A stretch of 64,000 bases of DNA, taken from positions 806,001 through 870,000 of the forward strand of contig JADQAV010000017.1 in assembly GCA_019775845.1 (NCBI GenBank), given 5' to 3'. This DNA is from Myrmaecium sp. VS I D KN 1. Lineage: Eukaryota; Ascomycota; Dothideomycetes; Valsariales; Valsariaceae. Made by a program: the position numbers and the translations under genes. Position 1 is the first letter of the stretch. The number at the start of each line of letters is the position of its first letter. The notes below the pieces were generated by a model. The model saw nothing but the letters and a program-made list of their open reading frames with translations, searched no databases and was not told the origin of the DNA. This document shows positions 26,770 to 39,527 of this stretch, piece by piece.

Positions 26770-27865
26770 CCTATTAAACAGGATAGAGCTAACTAAGTAT
26801 ATAAGTTATTATTAAAGATTTTAGAGGAGTATTTTTATAGGTAATAAATCAGCTGTAGTCTATTTTATTATCCTAGTAGTTATCTAGATTACTTAGATAG
26901 TTTTCTAGATATAGATAGGTAGGCCTTATTTATAAACCTTCCTTATAGTAATACTAAGCCCCTAGTATAGAAGCTAAACTTTTAGTTTTTTATAGAGTTT
27001 TTTATTAATTTAAAATTAACTTAGGGTATATTCGGCCCTATCTTATCTACTTCTTAAGCAGACGGTAGAACTAGGTAGTAAGGCTAGCTTATATATTTAA
27101 GTTAAGCTGGAGTAGATAAGATAAGTAGTATTTAGTACTTTATCTTTTTAGTTATTTTTAATATATAGGTTAGTAAGCTTATATATATAAGTAGGTAAGC
27201 GGGTATATAAGCGGCGTTAAGTTATTATAGTAAGAGTATTAGGCTGTATATAGCTAGGTATAACTATAAGGTAGTATAGTAGTATAATAGCGAGGTAGTA
27301 AAGTAGTAAGGTATTTATATACGAGTTCTTACGGTAATACTAATATAGTTACTAGATTATATTACTCTTTTTTTTAAGGAGTTATTACTTAAGTAGTAGG
27401 GCCTTAGCGTTATAAAGGGAGGGGGGGGGGGGGTACTTTAAGAACTAGATAGCTTTTTTAACGCGTTATACTAAAAGTAAGTAGTTTTACTAGAAATACT
27501 AGGGCTTTTCTAGCAGACGTCTAGAACTTAAAGAAAAGATAGGGTAAGTACTAAATACCCCCCTACTTATTTATAAAAACTACTAATTTAGCGTTTAGAT
27601 ATATCTAGTTAAGATACGACCGAATACGCTCTTAGTAAAACTAGTTAGCTAGTTCTAAGCCTAAATCTAGGCCTTAGTTAATTCTAAATTATCTAAGTCT
27701 AGGCTTTAGTTAATCTAAATTATCTAATTCTAGGCCCCGCTTAATTCCTAATTAGCTAGTTCTTTACCTTAGCTTCTAGTATTATAAGTATCTTATAATA
27801 CCTTTATTTAGTAGTTTCTAATATATTATAACTATATTATAATGCCTTAGTTTTAATAAGAATAA
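26770..27865 (+). repeat. Repeat E + repeat C arm, interrupted by a 606-bp element
   Basis: E occupies about 26,770-27,024 and C about 27,636-27,865. They are in the same order and joined in the same manner as in the left arm of the inverted-repeat element at 370-1085. The 27,025-27,630 insertion separates them. The opposite arm is not visible within the window. Confidence 0.65.
27025..27630. mobile_element. 606-bp non-autonomous TIR element
   Basis: The ends are inverted repeats of about 20 bp: tattcggccctatctta on the left, and tattcggtcgtatctta when the right end is reversed. The 5-bp sequence cttag flanks it on both sides (27,020-27,024 and 27,631-27,635), as a target duplication would. 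It contains no coding signal but has a 13-G run at 27,421-27,433. It is younger than the repeat E-C arm it interrupts. Superfamily uncertain. Confidence 0.68.
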
Positions 27866-28550
27866 TCTCTATTTATCTAGGCGTTATTTTTATAGCTAAA
27901 AAAGTACGTATTAGCTTCTTATTATCGCTTAATAGTATATAGTAGACTAGTAGAGCTGTATTTATAAAAACTAAGTAGATAGTTATAAATAGCTTTAATT
28001 ATCTTAACTAGCTATAAAGCGTTTCCCTCCTTATTAATACGCTTATTTACTACTTTAAAAGGACAGTTTTTCTTATATATATTTATCTAGCGGTATATAG
28101 TAGTTAAATTACGTATAGAGCCTCTACTATAGCTAATATATACTCTATTAATAATCCGCTTATCTTTATCTAGATACTTTATCTTAGACGTCCCTATTAT
28201 TATAATATTATAACTATAAGCCTTTACCTAGTCCTTAGTAGCTTATAGGGCTTTTAAGCGGTCTATATAGGGACCTAAGAGTAGTACTTCTATTAAGACG
28301 CCTATAGATAGTATAGAAATTAATTTTAAAAGTCTTTATAGGACGCTAGGAAGGTATTATAAAGTAATATAGCTAATAAGAGTAATAGTATAGCGGACTC
28401 TTAATATCTAGTATTTTAGTATTCGACCTTATTAATAGGGTAATAAGATAAGATAGCCTCTGCCGCTAGTAAAACCTACCTCTATAAATAGTAATTCTCT
28501 TCTATATAGCTAATAATAGGCTAAGATTAAGGTAGCCTATTTAGTTCTAA
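27866..28550 (-). pseudogene. Possible Mutator-like transposase N-terminal remnant
   Basis: The stretch follows a repeat C arm. On the minus strand near 28,050 it reads NCPFKV, and further on IYNYL, which under RIP could descend from the CPF...HNH arrangement of the FAR1-type zinc domain at the start of Mutator-like transposases. Together with the long inverted arms this suggests the family, but the similarity is thin and no DDE core was recognised. Confidence 0.3.
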
Positions 28551-28559
28551 ATACTAACT

Positions 28560-28880
28560 AAACAGGGTCCCTACTAGCTAAAAAAAAATCCGAGCCGAAG
28601 ATTAGGAGCCCCTGCTAACTAGAAACTAGCTAAACCCGAACTTCGGAACCTATAAAAAACCTAAAAAACCTAAAAAATCTATTTATAGGAGTATATTTAT
28701 ATACCTTAAAAGTCCTAAAAGATCTAATTAATTATAATTTAGAAAAGCTAAATTAGTATAGCTTAGTCTTCTAGATAGTTATTAAGATTTTTCTAGATTT
28801 TTTTAGAATTTTTCTTTTTTAGAAAAAATTTTTTTTTTCAATTTTTTTTATATTAAAGGCTAATAAATATCGAGCTTTTT
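28560..28880 (+). repeat. Dispersed repeat D, copy 2
   Basis: It aligns with 22,830-23,170, including the aaacccgaacttcggaacc block and the T-rich end. Positions 28,881-29,386 that follow are AT-rich with no assignable content. Confidence 0.6.
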
Positions 28881-29386
28881 TAACTTTTATAGACTCTATA
28901 AATACTAATAAATAGGATACTGTTTTTATTGAATTTTTAACTATTTTATTTAAAGAGTTAGTTATTTTTTCTAGGTTTTATAGAAAGTGACCTACCTTAA
29001 TAATAGAAATTTAATAAAGGTCCTTTATTAAAGGATAAGTTTATTAATTAATAATCCTTTAACTCTTTATTCCCTTAGTATAAAGAAATTAAAGAAAATA
29101 CTATAGTTACTTTAGACTATCTATATTTATATCCTAAAATATACAGTATATATAGTAAGTATTTAATTTTTTAATTAATTTATTTAGTCCTAAATTCTAG
29201 GGTTTTCCCCCCTCTCGCTTAAACCCTTAGGATAAAAATCCTAAATCCCTAATAACTTTTAATAGCCGCGCTTAAATCTCTTAAAAGTTAGAGTATAAAT
29301 AGTAATTAATATCTATTATATTATATTAGGCTTATAAATTTACCGCATAAGAAATATATTTTTTATTAATTCTTTTTCTAAAAAGG

Positions 29387-29599
29387 TATTAGGAAAAGAG
29401 TAATAACTAGCGTAGTTAGGTATTAATAGAGTAGTATTACTTATAGTATATAGATTAATCCTAATAAGATACTTCTTTTTCCCTACCTCCTTAAATACTT
29501 ATATAAGTTAAGCTTTACTTATACCTCGCCTATATATCCCTAGTATCTCGCCTAAAGCTCCTAGGCGACTTAATATCCTAAGGCTCCGCGAGTTTTATA
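29387..29599 (-). repeat. 3' LTR of family B element
   Basis: It starts tattaggaaaagag and ends gttttata. It matches 35,988-36,200 and 9870-10,082 over the full 213 bp. Confidence 0.82.
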
Positions 29600-32500
29600 A
29601 CTATCTTCCTTCTTAAAAAGGACGCTCTTACGGCCTTAGAGTCCTATTATAATAGTAAAGATATTATTAGCTATTATCTTAGCCTTTAACCTATATTCCT
29701 TCCGCTTTTACTATATTTTATATATATATATTATACGTATAAACTATAGTTCGTTATTCTTAAAAGAGCGTTACTTCTACTACTCCTCTCTCTCTTCTTT
29801 TTCTTTCTTATAGTAGCCGATAATACCTCCCTCTACTATATCTATTATTATTTCTTTATATTATCTTTATATAACGCTCGTTACTATCTAATATTATACT
29901 TAATATAATTAAGTCGCGCTTAAGCTGCTAGAGTAGTAAATATCCTAGCTATAATAGTACTTATTACTCTACCTCTCTTTATTATATACTTCCTGCTACC
30001 GATTATAACTATAAGAACTTTCTCGCTATATTATTTTATAAGCTCTTTATTCCTTATTCCCGGTATATATTAATTACCTAAAAGATATCGCCCTCGTCTC
30101 GCGTTATATCCGTTAATCCTAATAATAAAGTAATATATCCTCTTATAACTCTCTATTATAGCTATTCGATCTTCCTATAGTATATCTACGTTTCTTATAC
30201 TTATTTCCTTATATATAATACTAATATTTCGCAGCTATCTTATATATTAATCACCGCTTAATTATAGCGTATAGTAGAGCGGCTAGCTATTAATACCTAC
30301 TCTAAATATATTAAGCGTTAGGCTAATTACGGCGAATATAATATCTAGATAAATAGTAATATTATAGTAAAGAAGTACTCCTACTATATTTATATTTAGT
30401 ATAAATATATCCTTATAGGTCTTCGCCTTATTTACTTCTTACTTACTTTTCTTTTTTACTCTTCCTACTAATCTATACCTAGATACCTTCTTACTTAGTT
30501 TCTAAATATAATTTCTTTCTAGCTAAGCTATTTATATACTAAAAGGCTATAGCTAGTAGTTCTAAAGAAGCTAAAAATAATCTTAAGTACTTTATTAAGA
30601 GCTTCGGGTAGTACTTTACTACTCTTAAGAGGAGAAAGAAAAGAAGTAGAGCTATACCTACGCTATATAAGCGGCTTATTTCTACTATTAATTACCTTAC
30701 TCTACTAATCTCGTACGTTAAGCGTACTAGTACTACTTTTAAAAGTTTATATAACTTAAAGCGCTCCGTAGTATAATTACTCCTCTCTTATACTTATTAT
30801 TTATTTATATATTAATCTACTTAAAATACAGCCTCCCTTCTATTAACTATTATAGTACTAATAGCTCGCGTAGTACGCGTAGCCCTATTATATACTCCCC
30901 GCCTTATTATACTTCCTTTAGAAGTCCTACTAAGAATAAGAAGTCTCTTACTTCTACTTTTATAACTTTTAATACTAGTACTAGTATTTCTAGCGCTTTC
31001 TAATACTAGAGTTAAGATAGGGTTAGTTCTCCTAAATTAGCTTTAACTAGTTTTTCTTCCCTAGCTAGTAGTTATATAGCCCTTAGGCCTTTTCTACTTT
31101 TTCTTAGTATTAATAGTTTACTTTTCTAGGTTTACCTTACTAGCTAGGTACGCCGTACTAATATACTAATTATTTATTACTAGTATAATAGTTATATCTC
31201 CCTTCTAGAATAAATAAATACTACCTTTATACTCTTTATACGCTCTTCTTATACTTTATAACTAGTTTTTACCTATATATTAAATTTATTTCTAAGCTCC
31301 TTAGCTTCTTCTAGGTCTTCCCTACTAACTTATTAGTTATATATATATAAGTATCCCTTTATTTAATAAAATACTTTCTTCTAGGTTCCCTACCTATAGC
31401 TTTAAGGATTTCTTCTATTTTATAATAGTAATTACTATCCTTATCTATTAGTTCTAGGCCCGGTAGCTTTTATACTTTAGATATATCTAGCTTAGTTTTA
31501 TAGAGCTTTAGTCTTTAGATATTAAATACTAGCTAAAGGCGTTAGTATTATAATAGTAGGGCTAGCTTATAAGCCTACTTATTAATTATATCTTTAATTT
31601 TAAAAGGGCTTAGTTAGCGTAGTATTAATTTCCTACTAGGAAGGTACAGGCGTAAGTCCTTAGTAAAAAATTATACTTTCTTACTAATCTTAAATATCCT
31701 AAGTATATACTTCCTATTATAGTACTTCGCTTATAAGTTTATTACGTTTCGAGAATACTTTTCTAGCTACTCCTTCTTCTTTTCTAGTATATAAAGTCTT
31801 TCTTAAACTCCTAGTACTTCTTCTCCTAGGACGCTACTTATAGCGTCCTATAATAAGATTAAATTAAATTTATAAAGCGCGCGAAATAGCGTCGTCTTAG
31901 TTATACTATATATAGTATTATTATATATAAACTTTATTAGATATAGGAGGTCTACTTAGTTATCCTACTATTATTTATAGTATATTTTAAGATAGTATTT
32001 TAGTATCTAGTTCTACCGTTTAATCTATTTATTTATCTGCGGGTAGAAGGTAGTACTAAAGCGCTAGCGAACTATATATAAATAGTAGAAATATAACTAG
32101 TATTTACTTATAAATATAGACCTCCTACTACTAATAATACCCTTTAATACTTTAAATTATATAAATAGCTCTTCCTCTAGTATTACTAATCGCTCTACTA
32201 CCCGGACCTTCTTAATAATTAGGAAGTATAAAGCTATCTTAATATAGCGGTCGGCTATAATAAGAATTATATTAAAGACGCGACTATTACGCTTATTAAA
32301 TAGTAGGCTAGTTATAAAATCTATTATAATCTCCTACTATAGTTCTTATAGTAGTAGTAGTAGTAGTTAGAGTTTACTTACTAGCTTTTAATAAAGGTTT
32401 TTAACTTACTAGTATTCCTAGTAAGTATTTACATACTTCTTAATATTACTTATAAGTAGAGACTAGTAGTATTACTTACTTAGAAGCTCCTTAGTTTTAG

Positions 32501-35500
32501 TAACTCTAAAATAGCTAGCCTATAAGTTATTATAATATCTCTTAAGGAGTTCTACGTGTAATACTAGCTCCTTAAGTATATATTACTTATATTAATAGTA
32601 CTAGACGATATTACTATCCTAAGTCTAATTTAGTATCTTATATTTCTTAGAAGTCTAGCTCTAGCGTTACTCCTCTTCTTAAGCCTTCTTAATAAGTTCC
32701 TTAATACTTAGTAGACCTTCCTCTCTTAAAGGGTTATTCTCCTTAATAGCCCTCCTTAATACTACCCTTAGGGCTATATATAGGGACTACTTTATAATAT
32801 TATTCTTAGTATAAATTATAAGCGCCTTAATAGTCGTCTTACTTATAAACCTAAGTTTATTCTAAATTATTAATAATAGGCTTATTACTTTTATTATTCT
32901 ATTTATAAAGTAGTCTAGACGCCTAGATAGCTTATTAGTAGGGTTTAACTTTCCTACCTAGTATTTAATAGTAAAGTTATATTCTAAAAGTAGTATTACT
33001 TATTTAGCTTACCTACTATTTAGCTACTTAACGGTTATAAATCCCTTAAGGTTATTATTATTAGTAATTACCTAGATAAGGTACTAGCTACTATTAAGAT
33101 AGTAATATTAGTACTTAAATATCGCTATAATCATAAGTAGCTCTTAGTTATATATCTTATAGTTTACTTTAGTATTTCTAAACTTTCTTAATTAATAAGC
33201 TATTAGATACTACTAGCCGTCAGTATCCTATTAGGAAAGGATCTCTATAATTACGAATTTAGATATATCTATTTCTAACCTAATTTTTTTCTTTAAGTTA
33301 AAATAGATAAGGACGGATATAATTATGAAGTATATTACTAGCTTCTTAAATATATCTTACGTATCCTTAATTAGGGTAAATAAGCTAGACTTAATCCTAT
33401 TCTTACTATCTTTAAGTATAGCCGTTAGGGGTGCTACTATATAGGAGTATTAATAGATAAATTAACGATAGGAGTTAGTAAATCCTAGAAAGACCTATAG
33501 ATTTTTATAAGAGGCGGGCTCCTACTATATTATAATTATATCTACCTTATGAGGATCTATCGCCACGCCCTCGGTACTTATAATAAACCTTAGAAACTTA
33601 ACCTCTTTAGTAAAAAACTCGTATTTACTTAGCTTAGTAAATAATTAGTATTAATATAAGCGCTCGAGTACTTATTATATATAATTTATATACTTCTCTT
33701 CCTTTTCTAAGAAGATTAGGATATTATTTAGATATATTACGTAGGTAATATCTATTAGGCTTATTAGGGCCTTATTAATATACGCCTAGAAAGTTACTAG
33801 CGCGTTAGTTAGGCCGAATAGTATTATTAGATATTTAAAGTACTTATATTTAGTTCGGAAGACTATCTTCTACTTATTCCCTTCCTTAATCCGGATACTA
33901 TAGTACACGTTACTAGATTAAGCTTAGTAAAAATATAGAGTCTTAAGGTACTATCCTTCTTTAGTATAAATAGGATAGGAGCTCTAGCTAAATTAGTAGA
34001 TTCCTTAATTTAGTTTTTCTTAAGTATCTTACTAAAGTAGTACCGTAGCTCTATAAGCTCCCTCCTTAAGAAATTATATAGTAGGTTATAAGGCGGCTCC
34101 TTCCCCTCTTTTAAGTTAATTACGTAATTAATATCTTTATAGAGTAGTAGTTTATCTACCTCTTTTTCTAAGAATATATCCGCGTATTATAAGTACTTTA
34201 ATAGAATCTTAATTACTAGTAGAGCGCTATCACCTCTTCGCCTTTTTCTAAGGCCTTTATAAAGGTCCTTAGGCTAGATACCTAGAAGAATAAAAAGCCG
34301 AGATACTACTATCTCGCACCTTTAATAATAATAATATACTTCTATTCTAGGATTAGTATATTAAAGACTAGTAGAGGTTCTATCTACAGGTCCTTATTAA
34401 TTTAATAAAATAGGCCGGTCGTTTCGCGTACTATACTTAAATTATTTATAAAGCGCAGGCGTAGCTTATATACTTTATAATAATAAACTTCTTTACTAGT
34501 AATTACTAATAACTTAAGTAGCTTTACTATAGTAGGCTTTAGCTTTAACTTATATATATACGCCTAGCTAATTATATTAACCTTAGCGCCGCTATTAATT
34601 AAGGCCCCTACCTCGGTCTACTATTAACTTTATAAAATCTCTACGCGTATACTAATAGATACTGTTACTTCTACTACTTATTATATTTATAATAAGGCGC
34701 CGTCGTAGATACTTTAGCTTTTATTTTATATATAATATTTAATATAGCCGCTCTATTACTTCTACTTATAAGTAATCTCTTAGATTTAAAGTACTTTTAT
34801 AAGAAGTAGCTCTTCTTCTTATAGTTATAATAAATACGCTCGGGTAGTAGCTTAAACTTATTCTAGAGCTTATTCTAGCCTCTATTACGCTCGTACGTTA
34901 GTTACGTTACTAGTATACTACTTATGTAAAATACTACTAGTTTAGTACTTTTAGGGCCTCTAGGGGGCTTTAGCTTCTCTCTATAAATATTTCCTACTAA
35001 ATATTATATTAGAGCGACGAGGGCGTCCCGGGTAATAAATAAGGCTTAATAGTTTATTAAGGCCTCTTTTAACTTTAGAGTTAGCTTAATAAAGAAGTAT
35101 ATACGCTTTTACTACTTTATATATACTTCTAGTAGTTAGCGCTTTAGAAGGGTAATTAATTTATAAAACTATATATTATTTAGTCCTCCTTCTAGTAAGC
35201 GTTTATATAACGTTAAAAAGTTAAGAGTTCCTTATTTACTAGATCTCTATAAGGTCTAATAGGATATTTATAAACCTTATAAATATATATTTTCTAATAG
35301 TATAGTCTTCCTAGCTCTCTACCTTTAAGTACTATACGTTTCGCGGGGTATCCTCGAGGAATTATATTATTTATAAGATTTTCGACTCTTCTAAGAGGTA
35401 TATCTTAAGGCTAATCTAGAAGGATATCTTTACTATTCGAACCTACTTAATATACTTTCTAATATTCTTCTTATAATAGAGCTTAAGGTCTTTAACCTTA

Positions 35501-35987
35501 GGACGCTTATAAGTTGTATATACCTTACCGATAAAACCTCTTTTAGCTAATATAGGGGTTACCGACCTATAATTAATTATATCTAACTTATAACTTATTA
35601 TTATTAGGGGTACGCTTCGCCTCTAAAGTATAGCTAATAAGGTTCCTCTCTAGCTAGGTAATCTAGTTATCTAGTTATTATTTATATTATTTTAGGAGAG
35701 TTCTTTTTCTCTAATTAACTTCCTAAATACGTTTCTTAAGTATTTATAACTCTTATTACTTAGCGTTATTTCTTTTAATAGAAGGTTAGGGTTTTAGGAT
35801 CTTTATAGTCTACTCCTTAATATTATCTAGAATATAAGCCGCCCTCGCTTCTAGTAATTCTCTTTATAAGCTAGGGGGTATAGATTTACCTCTAGGCTTA
35901 GAGGGCGCTAAGCTTATATTACGCTATATAGCTTATATTAAATATATAGCTAGGCTAGTTCCTGTCGTATAGTCGGAAGATTAGAAT

Positions 35988-36200
35988 TATTAAGAAAAGA
36001 ATAATAACTAGCGTAGTTAAGTATTAATAAAGTAATATTACTTATAGTATATAGACTATTTCTAACGAGATACTTCTTTCTCCCTACTTCTTTAAATACT
36101 TATATAAGCTAAGCTTCGCTTACGCCTCGCCTACGCGTCCCTAGCGCCTCGCCTAAAGCTTATAGGCGACTTAATATCCTAAAGCTCCGCGAGCCTTATA
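35988..36200 (-). repeat. 5' LTR of family B element
   Basis: It starts tattaagaaaagaa and ends gccttata. It retains more GC (for example gcctacgcgtccctagcg) than the left LTR. Confidence 0.82.
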
Positions 36201-36347
36201 AAAGTCTATTTATTTACCTCCGCTTAACCCTCCCTCGCTTAAGTATTAGTACTAAAAATAACTTTTAAAAAATAGAAATACTATTAAAGTTAAAGAGATA
36301 AAGTAACTTAGATAGATATCTAGAGATATAAAAAAGATAGAGGTTAA

Positions 36348-36580
36348 TAAAATAAATAAAATAAATAAAATAAATAAAATAAATAAAATAAATAAAATAA
36401 ATAAAATAAATAAAATAAATAAATAAAATAAATAAAATAAATAAAATAAATAAAATAAATAAAATAAATAAAATAAATAAAATAAATAAAATAAATAAAA
36501 TAAATAAAATAAATAAAATAAATAAAATAAATAAAATAAATAAAATAAAAAAAATAAACAAAATAAACAAAATAAATAAA
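36348..36580. repeat. Minisatellite of 9-bp unit AAATAAAAT
   Basis: About 25 units of AAATAAAAT, nearly perfect, with slight changes towards the right end and a final A-run. The period of nine creates an artificial open frame of Phe-Ile-Leu triplets on the minus strand, which is not a gene. Confidence 0.95.
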
Positions 36581-36599
36581 AAAAAAAAAAAAATAAAGA

Positions 36600-37142
36600 A
36601 GGTCTATAAAATGTCTAGAAAAATTCTAAAAAATCGGTAAAAATCTGGGATTATTAGAAATATATCGGAAAAATCTTTAGTAGCTAAAACCCGACCCTTA
36701 CTAAAACCTAGCTACTAAATTCCGACCTAAACTAAAAAAATAGGGTCTCTACTAGCTAAAAAACCTATCGGGTTTTAGCTGGCGTTGGGTTTCTGACTAA
36801 ATAGGCCACCCTAGCTAAGATAAGCACGCGGATTAACTGCGGCGCTAAGGTAAGTATAATTAATTAAGTATATATATATATAAACTAAAGCTAAAGCCTA
36901 CTATAGTAGAGTTACTAAAGTTATTAATAATTATTAATAAAGAGATCTATTATTCTAAGATATATAGGATATATCTATATCTTAAGGACGATCGAGGTAT
37001 AATAAGAAAAACTACTAAATTATTTTATAGAATTAAATATTAATAGAGACTTTAAGATAGAACTCCTACTAGTTACTAATATACTTATCTTAAAGTAGGA
37101 GTAAGTTATTATAAATCTAGATATAAGATAGAAGCGCTTTAA
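36600..37142. other. RIP-mutated spacer with repeat-D-like sequence
   Basis: Positions 36,745-36,775 contain ctactagctaaaaaacc, which resembles repeat D at about 28,570, and the preceding part is rich in tcgg/ccga words like D. The segment 36,640-36,820 keeps some TpG and CpA (ggcgttgggtttctgac). The remainder to 37,142 is unassigned. Confidence 0.4.
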
Positions 37143-37548
37143 TATTAAGGTTTATATAGGGTCTTAAAGATATAAGAAAAGAGTATCTAATATTTAATAA
37201 GACGAATTACTAAAGTCCTACTACTAACTTTAGCTCTTCCTTAAATAGCTAAAAAACCTCTTATAACTCCTACTCCTAGTAGCTAGAATATCTCTAAGTA
37301 ACTATTAATACTAATACTAATACTAATACTAATACTAATACTAATACTAATACTATTACTATTACTATTACTATTACTATTACTATTACTATTACTATTA
37401 CTATTACTATTACTACTAGTCTACTACTCTTTAGCGCCTTATAGCCTATATTAGCTTAGATAGCTACTTAGTACTACTTAGTACTACTTAATACTACCTA
37501 AAGCTACCTAGTGCTACCTAAGGCCGCCTGTTAAGGTAGTTTCTAATA
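37143..37548 (-). repeat. Family A LTR (minus) with expanded microsatellite
   Basis: It opens tattaaggtttatatag and closes ggtagtttctaata, matching the other family A LTRs. At about 406 bp it is some 110 bp longer than the 19,383-19,674 copy because of an internal microsatellite. No family A internal sequence adjoins it that I can recognise, so it may be a solo LTR. Confidence 0.72.
37303..37417. repeat. Microsatellite (ACTAAT)n followed by (ATTACT)n
   Basis: About 7-8 units of ACTAAT pass into about 11 units of ATTACT inside the family A LTR. Other LTR copies carry only a few units at the same place. Confidence 0.92.
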
Positions 37549-39260
37549 TTTAACTTCCTTTTCTTCTAAGTATTTTACCTAGGGCCTAGGGGTATTTACT
37601 AAAGCCCTCTAGAAAAGAGAAGGTATATATACTTTAATCTATTTAAGGGTTACCCTAGGATAAGAGATAGTAAAGAAAATAGATATAAGGAGTAATAATA
37701 CTCTGTTAGCGATTAAGATCCCTTATAATATTTAAATTATATAAATATATTTTAGAAAAAGAAGTAGATAAGCTACTACCCTACTAGAATACTTATTATA
37801 TAATTAACTTAGAAGATGGTAAAGAACCGTTATATAGCCTCTTAAGAGAGAGCTTATAGAACTCTAGTAGTACTATTCCTACTATTAAAATATAATTTTA
37901 TTATTAAATACTAAGTAGAAAAGCTAAACCCTACTAATAAGCTATCTAGGCGCCCTAATTACTTTATAAATAGTATAATAGAGGCGATAAGCCTACTACT
38001 AATACTTTAAAATAAGCTTAGCTTTAGAAGTAATATACCTTTTAAGGTACTTATAAGCTATATAAGAAATAATACTAAAGAGTGGAGCCTCTATATTACC
38101 CTAAGGGTAGTAATAAGGAGAGTAGTTAAAGTAATAACCGGGAACCCTCTTAAGGAAGATTAGAAGAGATACTACTAAGTATTAAGAAGCTTATTAAGAG
38201 GGCCCAGGAGGTAGAAAAAATAAAAATTATACTATAAAAAGGCTATTATAGAATATAGGATACCTAATTAGGAAAAGAATTATAAAGTATTTAATACTAC
38301 TAGTATAAATTATATCTATCTAAAAAGCCAGCGGTACACTTAGAACTCCTAAAAAGATATTATAATAATTTATAAGTAGGCTGTTTTAGAGTAGCTAAGA
38401 CTAATAAGCTTCTAAGTAGGCGTTACTACTAATCCACGCTTTTAAGCGATATAAAAGAGTATATAGATATATATAAAGAATACTAGTAAACTAAGAGCCC
38501 TCGCTAGAAGCTAGCTAGCGAACTAGTACTATTATTATTATTATAAGAACCCTAGTAGGAGATTATAATAGGGTTTATAACTAGCTACTATTTAGTAAGT
38601 ATAATTACTATATATTTAATATAATCCTTATAATAATTAATTACTATACTAAGATAGCCTTATACCTCTTAACTATTAAGAAGGTAAGGGTAGCTAAGCT
38701 ACTAGCTATATTAGAAGAAGGGTTATTTATATAGCTTAGTACGCCTAAAGGTATAATTAATTTTAGAGGATTAATAATTATAGATAAGTATTAGCTATAC
38801 TTCTAATATCTATAAATAGTATACCTGTACCTTAGGACTGCATTCTACCTATAACTAAATAAGTAAATAATACTAGTAATAGAACTAGATACTAAAGTAC
38901 TATCTTAGGATATACTATAAGTAATAATAAGAAAACTAGGTAGATCTTCTATATTTAATAAATTTTATATATATTAATACTAGATATAGTATAAATAAGA
39001 TACGACTATTTTATATATTCTATACCTTTAGCCTAGTCCTATTATAGGACGCTATAGGTAGTATCCTAAAGTAAGAGATACTAGAAGTATAAAAAATACT
39101 CTATATAATAAAGAAAGAAAGGCTATAGCTAAAGAGGTACTTTTTAAATATAATAGACTTATAGGTAAAGTATTATAATAAGAAGTATATACCTAGAATA
39201 ATTAAAATTAGTACCTTAATCTAATAGTTAGATTCTAGGATAATAGTAATAAACTAAATT
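37549..39260 (+). mobile_element. Ty3/gypsy fossil, incomplete, related to family B
   Basis: On the + strand there is the entry of a gypsy RT region (about 37,740-37,860), an RNase H end (about 37,870-37,960) and integrase (about 38,050-39,200). It is the reverse complement of parts of 31,700-32,960 in family B by eye. It is incomplete and broken many times. Confidence 0.6.
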
Positions 39261-39527
39261 TATATATAATAAAGGCCTATTATAGTTTTATATAGTTTTA
39301 TTATACTATTTTCAATATTAAAGTAAGGGCTTATTTTTTATTAGTAAAATATAATAACTATTTACTGATTAAAATTATTTGCGTAAATATCTTTACTTAT
39401 ATATTATAGAAGCTAGAAAATAGTAAACTTATATAGATCGAATAGTTATATAGTAGAATATAGTAGTATAACTAATTACTATTAATATTAGCAGGGCTAG
39501 CCTAACCTATTTTAAGGGAGTACTAAA

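Larger units (their letters stand above)
29387..36200 (-). mobile_element. Ty3/gypsy family B fossil with both LTRs
   Basis: LTRs of about 213 bp lie at 29,387-29,599 and 35,988-36,200, with likely imperfect target duplications aaagg/aaagt. On the minus strand, from right to left, come gag-like sequence (about 34,700-35,950), reverse transcriptase (about 33,450-34,250), RNase H (about 32,880-33,300), integrase (about 31,700-32,700) and a chromodomain-like stretch (about 31,320-31,460). A long tail follows to the left LTR. The order and the chromodomain point to the chromovirus branch of Ty3/gypsy. The layout looks whole, but it is broken at very many places by RIP and inactive. Confidence 0.85.

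Noticed and set aside
36265-36570. 101-codon open frame rich in Phe, Ile and Leu
   Set aside because: It is a by-product of the 9-bp AAATAAAAT minisatellite, whose period gives a three-codon cycle.
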